The notes below the pieces were generated by a model. The model did not search any database and was not told the origin of the DNA. It saw only the letters and a list, made by a program, of their open reading frames with translations. A stretch of DNA of 64,000 nucleotides. It comes from Bacillaceae bacterium OF18-1A (lineage in GTDB: Bacteria > Bacillota > Bacilli > Bacillales > Bacillaceae_G). Shown here piece by piece: positions 52,404 through 61,728 of the stretch (position 1 is its first letter; each line of letters starts with the position of its first letter). Made by a program: the position numbers and the translations under genes. The stretch lies in NCBI GenBank assembly GCA_027694045.1, contig JAQEWB010000011.1, forward strand, positions 7,473 to 71,472. Direction: 5' to 3'.

Positions 52404-53177
52404 ATGGTTTCAAATACTGTAATTGCCAGCATCATCTTTCAGCTCATTGTCTCGATTCTGGTCCCAATTATCGTACTCGTTTATTTCCGTAAGAAATATA
52501 ATATGAATTGGAAAGTGGTCGGAGTTGGTGTTCTTATCTTTATCGGATTTACCCAAATTCTCGAAACACCATTCCACCTATTTATGCGCGGTAATCCAGC
52601 AATCGCTCCATTCTTAGAAAATCCGTTTGTCTTCGCAATTTATGGCGGATTGACTGCTGGTATTTTTGAAGAATTAGGACGTTTCGTTGCCTTCTTCTTC
52701 CTACTAAAAAAATATCTAGAATATAAAGATGGCTTCGCTTATGGAATTGGTCATGGTGGAATTGAGTCCATTTTAATTGGCGGGTTCTCTGCATTGCAAG
52801 CCCTTATATTTGCAAACTCTATTAACAATGGTAGCTTCGCTCAAATGGTTGAAAAAATGCCAGAACTGAGCAATCTACAGAATATGTTGATAGAGCAACC
52901 TGCCTACTTATACTTCCTTGGTAGCTTAGAGAGAATTATGGCATTAATACTACAAATTGCTTTCACAATGCTAGTCGTATACGCAGTAAAACAGAAGAAA
53001 TACATCTTCCTTGTATACGCTATACTATTCCACGCATTTGTAGATTTCTTCGCAGCACTTTACCAAACAAAAACAATCAACATCTTTGTTGCAGAAGGAA
53101 TTACCCTTCTCTTCACAATTGGTGCTGTCATTCTTATTCGTAAAATGAAAGAGAAATTAATGAGTGTACCGGAGTAA
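52404..53177 (+). CDS. YhfC family intramembrane protein (putative metalloprotease)
   Basis: A 257-residue membrane protein with about seven helices. The conserved YhfC motifs IYGGLTAGIFEELGRFVAFFFLLKK (EE) and GFAYGIGHGGIESILIGG (His, Glu), plus ILFHAFVDFFAALYQ (His), are the probable metal-binding residues of a CPBP-like intramembrane protease. ATG 52404 follows AAGCGGTG. It is divergent from the Mta-like regulator, 143 nt apart, so may be under its control. Confidence 0.85.
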   Translation: MVSNTVIASIIFQLIVSILVPIIVLVYFRKKYNMNWKVVGVGVLIFIGFTQILETPFHLFMRGNPAIAPFLENPFVFAIYGGLTAGIFEELGRFVAFFFLLKKYLEYKDGFAYGIGHGGIESILIGGFSALQALIFANSINNGSFAQMVEKMPELSNLQNMLIEQPAYLYFLGSLERIMALILQIAFTMLVVYAVKQKKYIFLVYAILFHAFVDFFAALYQTKTINIFVAEGITLLFTIGAVILIRKMKEKLMSVPE

Positions 53178-53178
53178 A

Positions 53179-53205
53179 AATAACCCACCGATTGGTGGGT
53201 TATTT
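53179..53205. terminator. Bidirectional terminator
   Basis: AATAACCCACC (53179-53189) pairs with GGTGGGTTATT (53194-53204), followed by T. Confidence 0.85.
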
Positions 53206-53643
53206 TTTATATGGATTATCATAGTGATGATAACTTTTTCCGCTTTGCAGCTCCCTCTTTGTTTCTGCATCTATAACGATATATTTATGAAACTCTCCTA
53301 CTTCATTTTGAATAAAAGAAGCGAAAAAGTATACTTGGCGATCAGAGTGAACAAAAAAATCTTGAAGTACCACTCTACTTCGACAACCGACAGCTGTTTT
53401 TTGTAGGAAAGAAAATTCTTCATCGGGCACTTCTTTAAATAAGATTTTTTTCCGAACACTATAAGCTGCATTTTTGTACTCTTTATAGATTTTCTTATCT
53501 AACTGTTTATAAAAAACATCCTCACTCACAAATGACTTATTTCGATTGCTTGGATAATCTACCTTTTGATTGGATTGTGCATATGTTGTGGACAATTGCG
53601 CAAGAAAACAAATCATGAATACGATACATATCATTTTTTTCAT
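53200..53643 (-). CDS. Secreted protein of unknown function
   Basis: A 147-residue exported protein with a signal peptide (residues 1-22, cleavage after TYAQ or nearby). The mature part is basic and beta-rich: EDVFYKQLDKKIYKEYKNAAYSVRK, AVGCRSRVVLQDFFVHSDRQVYFFASFIQ, EFHKYIVIDAETKREL. Family not recognised. It faces convergently to the YhfC gene. Confidence 0.65.
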   Translation of the reverse strand: MKKMICIVFMICFLAQLSTTYAQSNQKVDYPSNRNKSFVSEDVFYKQLDKKIYKEYKNAAYSVRKKILFKEVPDEEFSFLQKTAVGCRSRVVLQDFFVHSDRQVYFFASFIQNEVGEFHKYIVIDAETKRELQSGKSYHHYDNPYKK

Positions 53644-53776
53644 AACAGTACCTCAATTTGCTAGTATTCACATTACTTTTCCACATAATTAGATCACTAT
53701 TCCACTTCCAAGAAAAAGGAATTATTTCCACTTTTGTCGAAGTATATAGCGTCAACTTGAAAGATAGGGATGAATT

Positions 53777-54331
53777 ATGAAGAAAATTATTGTAATACGA
53801 CATTGTTCAGCAACTGGACAAGAACGTGATGCTGAATTAACGATTGCCGGAAAAAACCAAGCTAACACCCTTGCTACTTTCCTCTTAGAAAATCATCTAC
53901 AAATCGATCATATTATTTCAAGCCCATTTGTCCGCGCTATCGATTCCATTCTGCCTTATGCACGCAAGACTAACTTATCTATCCAAAAAGATGAACGGTT
54001 AGCAGAACGCGTGTTAAGCGACGCACCAATGGATGATTGGATGCAAAAACTAGAATCTACTTTTACAGACATAGATATTGCCTTTTCAGGCGGAGAGTCA
54101 ACAAAACAAGCGATGGATCGCGCTATATCAGTTATCCAAGACGCTTTAACACTAGAACATGGTACAACACTACTCGTTACACATGGCAACTTACTTACTC
54201 TTATTTTGAAGCACTTTCATAATACGATTGGCTTTACTGAATGGAAAAGCTTAACGAATCCTGATATTTACGAAATTACACTTGATGAACAACCGATCAT
54301 AAAACGATTATGGGACATACCATCCATGTAA
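53777..54331 (+). CDS. Histidine phosphatase superfamily protein
   Basis: A 184-residue phosphoglycerate-mutase-like phosphatase. The phosphohistidine motif is IVIRHCSATG (RHC in place of the usual RHG), with ISSPFVRAIDSI (Arg), and the second His in LLVTHGNLLTLIL. Catalytic His and Arg are conserved, so it should be active on a small phosphoester. ATG 53777 follows GATAGGGATG. Confidence 0.85.
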   Translation: MKKIIVIRHCSATGQERDAELTIAGKNQANTLATFLLENHLQIDHIISSPFVRAIDSILPYARKTNLSIQKDERLAERVLSDAPMDDWMQKLESTFTDIDIAFSGGESTKQAMDRAISVIQDALTLEHGTTLLVTHGNLLTLILKHFHNTIGFTEWKSLTNPDIYEITLDEQPIIKRLWDIPSM

Positions 54332-54394
54332 TATCCCTTCAGTTGACGCCGCGAGAAGAGACTGCATTAACAATAGAAAGGGGTATCACTCTAT

Positions 54395-54874
54395 ATGTAC
54401 GAAGATGTACTTGCTTTACTACATAAAACCAATGTTTCTTATGAAAAATTCGAACATGAACCAGTACTCGATTACGAGACAGATCGTATCGTTCGTGAAA
54501 GGCTTGGTTTACAAGGCACTCCAAGTAAGAGTTTATTTTTAAAATCAAAATCTGGAGATTATTACGTATTCTTCACGTTAGAGGGAACTCGGCTTAACCG
54601 AGGAGAGATGAGAGAAATAACTGGAGAACGTTTATCACTTTGTTCTCCTCATGAGCTAAGAATAGAAACTGGTTGTACGCCAGGATGTGTAGCTCCTTTC
54701 GGTTATTCACAAGATGTAACGATTATTGTGGACAGTTCTATTTATATGTACGAAAAAATTTTAATTACACCTGGTGTACCAGAATTTACAATTGAATTAT
54801 CCACAGAAGAATTAAAAAAGATTTTATTAACATGCCCAAATACCGTTTTAGAGTACAAACAAAAAGAGAGCTAA
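54395..54874 (+). CDS. YbaK/ProX-type aminoacyl-tRNA deacylase domain protein
   Basis: A 159-residue editing-domain protein. HKTNVSYEKFEHEPVLDYETD, GTPSKSLFLKSKSGDYYVFFTLEGTRLN and LSLCSPHELRIETGCTPGCVAPFGY match the INS/YbaK/ProX fold, which hydrolyses mischarged tRNAs (for example Ala- or Cys-tRNA-Pro). AAAGGGG precedes ATG 54395 at a slightly long spacing. The exact specificity is open. Confidence 0.85.
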   Translation: MYEDVLALLHKTNVSYEKFEHEPVLDYETDRIVRERLGLQGTPSKSLFLKSKSGDYYVFFTLEGTRLNRGEMREITGERLSLCSPHELRIETGCTPGCVAPFGYSQDVTIIVDSSIYMYEKILITPGVPEFTIELSTEELKKILLTCPNTVLEYKQKES

Positions 54875-54890
54875 TCGTTAGCTCCCTTTT
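54868..54890. terminator. Bidirectional terminator
   Basis: GAGCTAA (54868-54874) pairs with TTAGCTC (54878-54884), with T/A runs on both sides; between the deacylase gene and convergent lipA. Confidence 0.75.
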
Positions 54891-54894
54891 TTCA

Positions 54895-55791
54895 TTATTT
54901 CGCTTCTGCTGTTTTTTCTTTTGCAGAACGTACTTGCTCGTCCGCATGGTAAGAAGAACGCACAAGTGGACCAGCTTCACAGTGGCTAAAGCCTTTGCTA
55001 AGTGCAATTTCTTTAAGCTCTGCAAATTCTGCTGGTGGGTAATATTTAAGAACTGGTAAATGTTTCTTAGATGGCTGTAGGTATTGTCCAAGAGTTAAAA
55101 TATCCACATTGTTTGCACGTAAGTCATCCATTGCTTCAATTAAATCTTCTCTTGTTTCACCTAAGCCAACCATAATGCTCGATTTAGTTGGAATATCAGG
55201 CTGCATTTCTTTCGCACGACGTAAAAACTCTAATGAACGGTCATACTTTGCTCTAGCGCGAACTCGGTTAGATAATCGACGTACTGTTTCAATGTTATGG
55301 TTTAAAATATCTGGTTTTGCATCCATTAACATTTTTAAGTTTTCTTCTACCCCACCCATATCAGATGGTAATACTTCGATTGACGTAAATGGATTTTTGC
55401 GACGAACAGCGCGTACTGTTTCAGCAAAAACACCTGCTCCTCCGTCTTTTAAATCATCACGTGCAACCGCTGTTATAACAACGTGCTTTAAGCCCATTTG
55501 TACTACAGAATCTGCTACGCGTTCTGGCTCTTGTAAATCAAGCTCAGTTGGTAAGCCTGTTTTAACCGCACAAAAACGACAAGCACGTGTACAAACCGCA
55601 CCTAAGATCATAAATGTTGCTGTTTTCCTTACAGCCCAGCATTCATGAATATTCGGACATTTTGCTTCCTCACAAACTGTATGAAGATTTTTAGAACGCA
55701 TCATTTTCTTTAAGCCTGTATAGTTTTCATTCGTGTTTAACTTAATTTTCAACCATTCGGGCTTGCGCTTATATTCTGTTTGTTTTGTCAT
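54895..55791 (-). CDS. lipA: Lipoyl synthase
   Basis: A 298-residue radical SAM enzyme inserting sulfur into octanoyl groups of lipoyl domains. The auxiliary cluster motif is [12 protein letters not shown] and the radical SAM motif CTRACRFC; the C-terminal RSSYHADE supplies the Ser ligand of the auxiliary cluster. GGAG lies 9 nt before ATG 55791; an in-frame upstream ATG is not needed. Length and sequence match B. cereus LipA. Confidence 0.96.
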   Translation of the reverse strand: MTKQTEYKRKPEWLKIKLNTNENYTGLKKMMRSKNLHTVCEEAKCPNIHECWAVRKTATFMILGAVCTRACRFCAVKTGLPTELDLQEPERVADSVVQMGLKHVVITAVARDDLKDGGAGVFAETVRAVRRKNPFTSIEVLPSDMGGVEENLKMLMDAKPDILNHNIETVRRLSNRVRARAKYDRSLEFLRRAKEMQPDIPTKSSIMVGLGETREDLIEAMDDLRANNVDILTLGQYLQPSKKHLPVLKYYPPAEFAELKEIALSKGFSHCEAGPLVRSSYHADEQVRSAKEKTAEAK

Positions 55792-55980
55792 GGTTATCAA
55801 CTCCGCACAATATGAAATAGTTTACCGTGTTCGCTTCTTTCAATGTAACATATCTATTCTAACGTATGAAAGCGATTTGCTCAAATGAAGATTCTAAGAT
55901 TTTTTCCAATCGTTCCCTATAATGAAATACTCCGTATATCCCACACTAAAAAGAGTGATGTTGTGAAAGGAGTCTATTTC

Positions 55981-56964
55981 ATGCTTCGAAAAATTTCTCT
56001 TTTGCTTTTGATTTGCTTTCTTCTCCACCAAAACATCGCTTACGGTGAAGATAATCAGCAAAGCATATACGAAAAGCGCATGGCACTATATAAAGAAACC
56101 GAGCAATCTTCAGGCATTCCGTGGTATTACTTAGCTGCAATGGATCAATACGAAAGAAATATACGGAGCGTAAGAAAAGATATTCCGAAAAAACCAGATG
56201 CCATCATTTCCCTTTATTTCAAACCGGAAATTTGGGCTGGACCTGCTAATAGTAACGACACTCTTCCCCATACGATTGCTTTATTTGGCGGAATAGGGTT
56301 AGACGGTGACAAAGATGGATTTGCAAATGCAAATAACGACCGTGATCTTCTGCATACCGCAGCAACTATTTTAAAGAAACAAGGAACGTCAGAAGAACGT
56401 GTTAACATTATGCTTTGGGAATATTATAGACGTGCAAAAACAGTTGATTTAATTACCGAATACGCTCAAATTTATAAACATTATGGACGTATTAATTTAG
56501 AAGGAAATGCTTTTCCTCTCCCAATTCGCAGTGACCATAGCTACCGTAGTACGTTTGGCGCTGGAAGAAGTTTTGGGGGAAGACGAATTCATGAAGGAAC
56601 CGATATTTTTGCAGGATATGGCGTACCAGTAAGGTCCACTTGCTACGGCATCATTGAGACGAAAGGTTGGAATCGTCTTGGCGGATGGCGCATCGGTATT
56701 CGCGACCTTCATAATAATTATCATTATTACGCTCACTTAGGCGGGTTCTCAAAAGAAATACAGCTTGGACAAATTGTCGAACCAGGAAAAGTAATCGGAT
56801 TTGTTGGTAGCACCGGTTACGGACCTCCAGGCACAGCCGGAAAATTCCCGCCCCACCTACATTTCGGCATCTATAAAGACAATGGTTATACAGAATGGGC
56901 TTTCGATCCATACATGCATTTAAGTCTTTGGGAGCGAAAAGAACGAGCGAATACAAAACGATAA
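55981..56964 (+). CDS. lytH: L-Ala-D-Glu endopeptidase LytH (M23 family)
   Basis: A 327-residue exported peptidoglycan hydrolase. A signal peptide (residues 1-22) is followed by a lysozyme-like segment with KETEQSSGIPWYYLAAMDQYER and a C-terminal M23/LytM domain with HEGTDIFA (H-x3-D) and PPHLHFGI (HxH), the full zinc site. In B. subtilis LytH trims stem peptides in the spore cortex. AAAGGAG is 8 nt before ATG 55981; a longer frame has no ribosome site. It is beside yunB, yunC, yunD as in B. subtilis. Confidence 0.93.
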   Translation: MLRKISLLLLICFLLHQNIAYGEDNQQSIYEKRMALYKETEQSSGIPWYYLAAMDQYERNIRSVRKDIPKKPDAIISLYFKPEIWAGPANSNDTLPHTIALFGGIGLDGDKDGFANANNDRDLLHTAATILKKQGTSEERVNIMLWEYYRRAKTVDLITEYAQIYKHYGRINLEGNAFPLPIRSDHSYRSTFGAGRSFGGRRIHEGTDIFAGYGVPVRSTCYGIIETKGWNRLGGWRIGIRDLHNNYHYYAHLGGFSKEIQLGQIVEPGKVIGFVGSTGYGPPGTAGKFPPHLHFGIYKDNGYTEWAFDPYMHLSLWERKERANTKR

Positions 56965-56992
56965 CCGTAGCATATCGCTACGGTTATTTTTT
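56961..56992 (+). terminator. Terminator of lytH
   Basis: An 11-bp perfect stem (56961-56971 with 56977-56987), then six T; it overlaps the lytH stop. Confidence 0.85.
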
Positions 56993-57062
56993 ATCCCACT
57001 ATTTGCGGGTAGTAAGACCCACACCTCAAAATGCAGCGAAAGCAAAGAAGTTATTGGTTCAA
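56988..57062. repeat. bcr1-like repeat, internally truncated copy
   Basis: TTTTATCCCACTATTTGCGG then ACCTCAAAATGCAGCGAAAG and AAAGAAGTTATTGGTTCAAC follow the order of the reverse complement of the 22.94-23.11 kb element, but the middle palindrome and the far terminus are lacking. It ends inside the stop region of yunB. Confidence 0.65.
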
Positions 57063-57790
57063 CTATCCTTTTTCTTCTTATCCGGTACAACAACACTGCC
57101 GCTGCCATAATAAGTAGGTACTTCTCCTTGAACAATGCGTGTTGCAATCGGGATGTTTTGCTTCACCGTAATTTCCTTCGTACGTAATGGAATCATAACT
57201 TGTAACGTCACTTCTACTTCCATAATAATTTTGATTGCTGTATTATTAATTCCTTGCGGCTCAACTAACTGTTTAATATCCGTATTCACATGACCAATTG
57301 GCGTAAAATGAATCGGAATATCTGGCCCTAGATTACCAAGAAGCGCATTATCAGTTATGCGTCCAAAAGGAACGGACATAGATACCCCATTCTCTTCAAA
57401 CATACCAAGCGCTTTCGTATCCCCTTTTTCTACTTGCTGTAAATATTTCTCTATGTACGCAGTAGTCGATGTTAATATTTCGTTTACTTGCCTCGTATTT
57501 AAATCAATTGTAGATACTTTCCCGTTCCTATCCGTTTGTACCTTCATTAATGAATCGACATCGAATCCTTCATTTATTCTATCCTTTACCGCCTTCGTCA
57601 TAACCGCTGTCGCCATTTTGTGTGTCTCTACTTCCCCATATTTCATTAACGTCGGCTGAATACCTTTATTCACAATCCATACCCCTTGCACGAGTAATAT
57701 GACAAAAAGAATAAACGACATAAGCAGTATATATCGAAAGGAAATAGGACCTCTTCGAAACCGCGAATTTTTCGAGCGAAATATACTCAT
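57059..57790 (-). CDS. yunB: Sporulation protein YunB
   Basis: A 243-residue protein with one N-terminal transmembrane helix (about residues 18-40) and an extracytoplasmic domain with VPFGRITDNALLGNLGPDIPIHFTPIGHVNTDI, the YunB signature. In B. subtilis it is sporulation-specific and contributes to normal spores. The C-terminus (VVPDKKKKDS) abuts a bcr1-like fragment, which may have set the present stop codon. Confidence 0.9.
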   Translation of the reverse strand: MSIFRSKNSRFRRGPISFRYILLMSFILFVILLVQGVWIVNKGIQPTLMKYGEVETHKMATAVMTKAVKDRINEGFDVDSLMKVQTDRNGKVSTIDLNTRQVNEILTSTTAYIEKYLQQVEKGDTKALGMFEENGVSMSVPFGRITDNALLGNLGPDIPIHFTPIGHVNTDIKQLVEPQGINNTAIKIIMEVEVTLQVMIPLRTKEITVKQNIPIATRIVQGEVPTYYGSGSVVVPDKKKKDS

Positions 57791-57844
57791 AAAAAAACCT
57801 CCTTCTTATATCATTTCTATGCAAGAAGGAGGGACGATATATGC

Positions 57845-58147
57845 TTATCTCATTTTTAATAATGCTTCTTTTCCGATTGTGCCAGCCGTAATACCTAAAG
57901 CCTCGGCTTCAATTGTTACTGATTCTAGCGGTGCTTCAAGAAGTTGTTCAATCGTTCTTACCCCAACCGCACGGCCAGCAATAATTCCACGATCGCCTAG
58001 CTTCTCATTTAAAAGACCTACATCTAATGCACCGCACATAATATATCCTTTATCGCTCATGACAGCTAGCAAATTTGTCTTTGGAAGTTTTACGCTAACC
58101 GCAATAAACGTGTAATTATCAATTATAATTGGCTCTACATTAACCAT
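57845..58147 (-). CDS. yunC: YunC family protein (DUF1805)
   Basis: A 100-residue DUF1805 protein: MVNVEPIIIDNYTFIAVSVK, GYIMCGALDVGLLNEKLGDRGIIAGRAVGVRTIEQLLEAPLES. Conserved in Bacillus and archaea, with a known structure in B. subtilis but no defined function. GAGAGGAG precedes ATG 58147. It lies between yunD and yunB as in B. subtilis. Confidence 0.9.
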   Translation of the reverse strand: MVNVEPIIIDNYTFIAVSVKLPKTNLLAVMSDKGYIMCGALDVGLLNEKLGDRGIIAGRAVGVRTIEQLLEAPLESVTIEAEALGITAGTIGKEALLKMR

Positions 58148-58207
58148 AGTTCACACTCCTCTCTTTCTTATCTGTATGACAAGAGAAAAATGAGTGTTAC
58201 AAGTTAA

Positions 58208-59629
58208 CTAGCCTATAGTTTTGACGGAAGATGTGTAAGTTATCAACATGTCTGTTAACACATCTCTAAGTAGTTCCGGCATATAATATTGTTTGTCAGA
58301 AAGTGTGGATAGCTCTGGGTATAAATAGCCGAATGTAAACATATCAATCGTTCCTACCGTATAGACACGATCTAAATCGAGTGATTCTCCGTTAATCAAT
58401 ACATCTTCGAGTAACATTTTATTCCCAGGAATCGTATCTGGAATGACTTCTACACCAGCATAAATCATTTTCCCCATCACTTTCCCTCTAAATCCGAATC
58501 CTTTTACTTCAAGATTCTCCATATTCGGGCGACGTGCTTTCAAAATCACTTCTCTTAACATTTTCCCTGGCACTTTCAATAGACATGGATTAATTGGATG
58601 TGGACAAATTCTGTGAATATCTCCGCGCGTTACAACGCCTTCTTCTAACCCTTCAAGAAGTACACCAGCATTCACCATTCCAATCTCTGCCCCACACCAG
58701 TTTCTCAGCGCCTCTGCTAACATGTGCGAAAACGTCATCTCACGGAACCAATCAATCGGTAATGACTCTTTTAAATGAACGGCAGGCTCTGCCATGATAT
58801 GCTTACTTTCTTCTTGCAGCATTTCAATTGTGGATAGCGGTTCACTATAAGCACCTAAACGTTCTGTCTTAATCGCTCTGCCGTCTTTTTTCAACAACTT
58901 CTTCGTCTCTTTATCCACAGTAAGCTGTACGTGTCCAACGTAACGTCCCCACTTTTCACAACAACAAAGTAACGTATTATTCATAAGAACGCCACGCTCA
59001 AATAAATGATGTGTATGTGCCCCTAAAATAACATCTATATCATAATGCTCCGCCATATACTCATCCATACTTTTTCCAAGATGAGATAGGACAACTGTAA
59101 TATGCGCCTTATCCTGAACCTCTTCTAAAATAGACTCTAAATGCTCGATTGGATCTTCAATATGCCAATCTAACATTTGATAAAACTCTGGATACGCAAC
59201 CGTTAATCCGATAAAAGCGATTGTAATCCCATCCGTCGTTGTATGTAATTTATAAGGCTTTGCCCACTCTGGACGTACCCCTTCTTTTTCAAATAAATTC
59301 GCGACAAGCACTTCAAACCCAGCATCATCATATAGACGATTTAAATGCTCCTTCGCTAACGTAATTCCTTCATTATTTCCGATTGTTACATAATCATATA
59401 ACGCCTCATTTAAAAGCCTCGTATTTCCAAGCCCATTTGTCGCTTCCGAAATACTATGAAAACGATCCACATGATCGCCAATATCTACAGTTAAAACCGT
59501 CTCTCCCGCTACTTGTCTTCGCTTTTTCTCCCCCAGAACAAACCGAGAAATCTGCGGCCAATTTTCAAAATGACTATGTATATCATTTGTATGATAAAGG
59601 TGGATGATTGTTTCTTTATTTGTATTCAG
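58208..59629 (-). CDS. yunD: Metallophosphatase/5'-nucleotidase YunD, probable CTG start
   Basis: A 473-residue bifunctional UDP-sugar hydrolase/5'-nucleotidase type protein without a signal peptide. The N-terminal metal motif HLYHTNDIHSHFENW and DIGDHVD lie before any ATG/GTG start that would give a complete enzyme; GNNEG, LSHLG and GAHTHH carry the remaining metal ligands, and the C-terminal 5_nucleotid_C domain contains NAGVLLEGLEEG. AGGAGG lies 8 nt before CTG at 59629-59627, the only in-frame start after the upstream stop. Initiating at GTG 59470 would remove the active site. Confidence 0.85.
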   Translation of the reverse strand: MNTNKETIIHLYHTNDIHSHFENWPQISRFVLGEKKRRQVAGETVLTVDIGDHVDRFHSISEATNGLGNTRLLNEALYDYVTIGNNEGITLAKEHLNRLYDDAGFEVLVANLFEKEGVRPEWAKPYKLHTTTDGITIAFIGLTVAYPEFYQMLDWHIEDPIEHLESILEEVQDKAHITVVLSHLGKSMDEYMAEHYDIDVILGAHTHHLFERGVLMNNTLLCCCEKWGRYVGHVQLTVDKETKKLLKKDGRAIKTERLGAYSEPLSTIEMLQEESKHIMAEPAVHLKESLPIDWFREMTFSHMLAEALRNWCGAEIGMVNAGVLLEGLEEGVVTRGDIHRICPHPINPCLLKVPGKMLREVILKARRPNMENLEVKGFGFRGKVMGKMIYAGVEVIPDTIPGNKMLLEDVLINGESLDLDRVYTVGTIDMFTFGYLYPELSTLSDKQYYMPELLRDVLTDMLITYTSSVKTIG

Positions 59630-59921
59630 AGAAAAAACCTCCTCTCAGTTCCTTACTGCCATTTACGCTATGCGTACGCAATAATCCTGTAAATACTTTT
59701 CGTCTTTTCTTGCTATTTTACATTGTACTCGCATTGTGAGAAAAAGCAAAAGATTGTCCTTTGTAATATGAGAAACTTTCTTTTTTAGTTGGTGGATTGG
59801 GAGATTTTTCAGAAAGCTTGTCTGGCGGTTGTTGGATTTAGTGGGTTTTTTGGGACGGATTTGTCAGTATCTTTGCCTTATTTTTTGCCTAAAAATGTTT
59901 ACACATACTTTTATACATCAT

Positions 59922-59962
59922 CGATATATTTGAAAAATCGCTGATATATGTAGCTGAACACC
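59922..59962 (-). repeat. Single unit of the ATATCRGCGATT repeat (reverse)
   Basis: On the minus strand ACATATATCAGCGATTTTTC then AAATATATCGATGATG, one unit of the family at 33.5 kb. Confidence 0.65.
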
Positions 59963-60000
59963 TACAGGGGTATTCCAACCCGGACCACCCACACAACATA

Positions 60001-60034
60001 AAAAAGCGCCCTGCACAGCAGGACGCTTCTTTAA
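60001..60034 (-). terminator. Terminator downstream of the suf operon
   Basis: AAGCG-CCTGC (60005-60015) pairs with GCAGG-CGCTT (60019-60029); T run on the minus strand. It would end the sufB transcript after the repeat region. Confidence 0.7.
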
Positions 60035-60035
60035 T

Positions 60036-60280
60036 CTATTATCCAGTTCCAGCGGCTAGAATGTTCGGTGGCTTCACTTCTTCCTACGAGGCAAAAAGCG
60101 CCTCTACGTCAGAAGCTCCATCCCCCTCACATTCTGAACGAGCCGCTTCCACTTTAAATATTGTCCAGCTTCGCCTCCTAGACCCTCATGTATAAGAACC
60201 TTCCGCACAAGAAGATAAAAAGCATCTTCTGTGCGAAAGAACCTTAGCCAACGGGTCTGAACAGTCGGCTCCGCATTTCT
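60036..60280 (-). repeat. GC-rich stem-loop repeat with an attached hairpin
   Basis: On the minus strand the part 60170-60040 matches the 40.9-kb element: GGAAGCGGCTCGTTCAGAAT, AGGCGCTTTTTGCCT, CATTCTAGCCGCTGGAACTG. The part 60280-60175 adds GCGGAGCCGACTGTTCAGAC and a strong hairpin CGCACAGAAGAT / ATCTTCTTGTGCG (60204-60235). It directly follows the sufB stop codon and would be in the suf mRNA 3' end. Confidence 0.75.
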
Positions 60281-60282
60281 AT

Positions 60283-61680
60283 TTAACCAATAGAACCTTC
60301 CATCTCAAACTTGATTAGACGGTTCATTTCAACTGCGTATTCCATTGGAAGTTCGCGAGTGAATGGCTCGATGAAGCCCATTACGATCATTTCTGTAGCT
60401 TCTTGCTCAGAAATACCACGGCTCATTAGGTAGAATAATTGTTCTTCTGATACTTTCGATACTTTTGCTTCGTGCTCAAGTGAAACGTAATCGTTTTTGA
60501 TTTCGTTGTAAGGAATTGTATCAGATGTAGATTGGTTATCCATAATTAACGTATCACACTCGATGTTAGAGCGAGAGTTTTTCGCTTTTGGTCCGAAGTG
60601 TACGATACCACGGTAAGTTACTTTACCACCATGCTTCGCAATCGATTTAGAAACGATTGTTGAAGACGTGTTTGGTGCTAAGTGAATCATTTTCGCACCA
60701 GCATCTTGGTGTTGGCCTTTACCAGCAATCGCGATAGATAATGTTAAACCACGAGCGCCTTCGCCTTTTAAGATAACTGCTGGGTATTTCATCGTTAATT
60801 TAGATCCGATGTTACCGTCAATCCATTCCATCGTTGCGTTTTCTTCACAAACCGCACGTTTTGTAACTAGGTTGTATACGTTGTTCGCCCAGTTTTGGAT
60901 TGTTGTATAACGGCAATATGCATCTTTCTTAATGATGATTTCTACTACCGCACTGTGAAGTGAGTTAGTCGTGTAAACAGGTGCTGTACAACCTTCTACG
61001 TAGTGTACGTGTGCGCCTTCGTCTACAATGATAAGCGTACGCTCGAATTGCCCCATATTTTCAGAGTTAATACGGAAATACGCTTGAAGTGGTGTATCAA
61101 CTTTCACACCTTTTGGAACGTAGATGAATGATCCACCAGACCAAACTGCAGAGTTTAATGCAGAGAATTTGTTGTCTGTTGGTGGGATTACTTTTCCGAA
61201 ATGCTCACGGAAAATATCTTCGTTCTCTTTTAATGCGCTATCTGTATCTTTGAAGACGATTCCTAGAGCTTCTAGGTCTTCTTTCATGTTGTGGTATACA
61301 ACTTCAGATTCGTACTGTGCAGATACACCAGCTAAATATTTTTGCTCAGCTTCTGGAATACCTAATTTATCAAATGTTGCTTTAATTTCATCAGGTACTT
61401 CATCCCAAGACTTCTCAGATTTCTCAGATGGTTTTACGTAGTACGTAATTTCATCGAAATCTAAGTCGTTTAAGTCGCCGCCCCATTGTGGCATTGGCAT
61501 TTCATAGAACTTATCCAGTGATTTTAAGCGGAAGTCTAACATCCACTGTGGTTCTTCTTTCATACGTGAAATCTCTTCAACGATTTCTTTTGTTAAACCG
61601 CGTCCAGCACGGAAAATCGAAACGTCTTTGTCTTTGAAACCATATTTATAATCGCCGATATCTGGCAGTTGCTTCGCCAT
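60283..61680 (-). CDS. sufB: Fe-S cluster assembly protein SufB
   Basis: A 465-residue scaffold subunit of the SufBCD complex on which [4Fe-4S] clusters are built. The N-terminal helical part is followed by a long right-handed beta-helix ([53 protein letters not shown]) and the C-terminal SufBD core ending [32 protein letters not shown] precedes ATG 61680. It is the last gene of sufCDSUB, 48 nt after sufU. Confidence 0.96.
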   Translation of the reverse strand: MAKQLPDIGDYKYGFKDKDVSIFRAGRGLTKEIVEEISRMKEEPQWMLDFRLKSLDKFYEMPMPQWGGDLNDLDFDEITYYVKPSEKSEKSWDEVPDEIKATFDKLGIPEAEQKYLAGVSAQYESEVVYHNMKEDLEALGIVFKDTDSALKENEDIFREHFGKVIPPTDNKFSALNSAVWSGGSFIYVPKGVKVDTPLQAYFRINSENMGQFERTLIIVDEGAHVHYVEGCTAPVYTTNSLHSAVVEIIIKKDAYCRYTTIQNWANNVYNLVTKRAVCEENATMEWIDGNIGSKLTMKYPAVILKGEGARGLTLSIAIAGKGQHQDAGAKMIHLAPNTSSTIVSKSIAKHGGKVTYRGIVHFGPKAKNSRSNIECDTLIMDNQSTSDTIPYNEIKNDYVSLEHEAKVSKVSEEQLFYLMSRGISEQEATEMIVMGFIEPFTRELPMEYAVEMNRLIKFEMEGSIG

Positions 61681-61728
61681 GTTGGTGTGTCCCTCCTTAG
61701 ATAACCTCGTTTTTAGGAACCTTTAACA

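Larger units (their letters stand above)
59630..60282. other. Long intergenic region with several repeats
   Basis: About 650 nt between divergent... co-directional yunD (upstream side) and sufB (downstream side), both on the minus strand. It holds a single 41-nt-family unit (59.92-59.96 kb), a terminator (60.00-60.03 kb) and a GC-rich repeat with a second hairpin (60.04-60.28 kb). 59640-59915 shows no gene; it should carry the yunD promoter. Confidence 0.6.

Noticed and set aside
54395..54874. Prolyl-tRNA synthetase fragment
   Set aside because: It is a complete stand-alone YbaK/ProX editing domain with its own ribosome site, not a broken synthetase.
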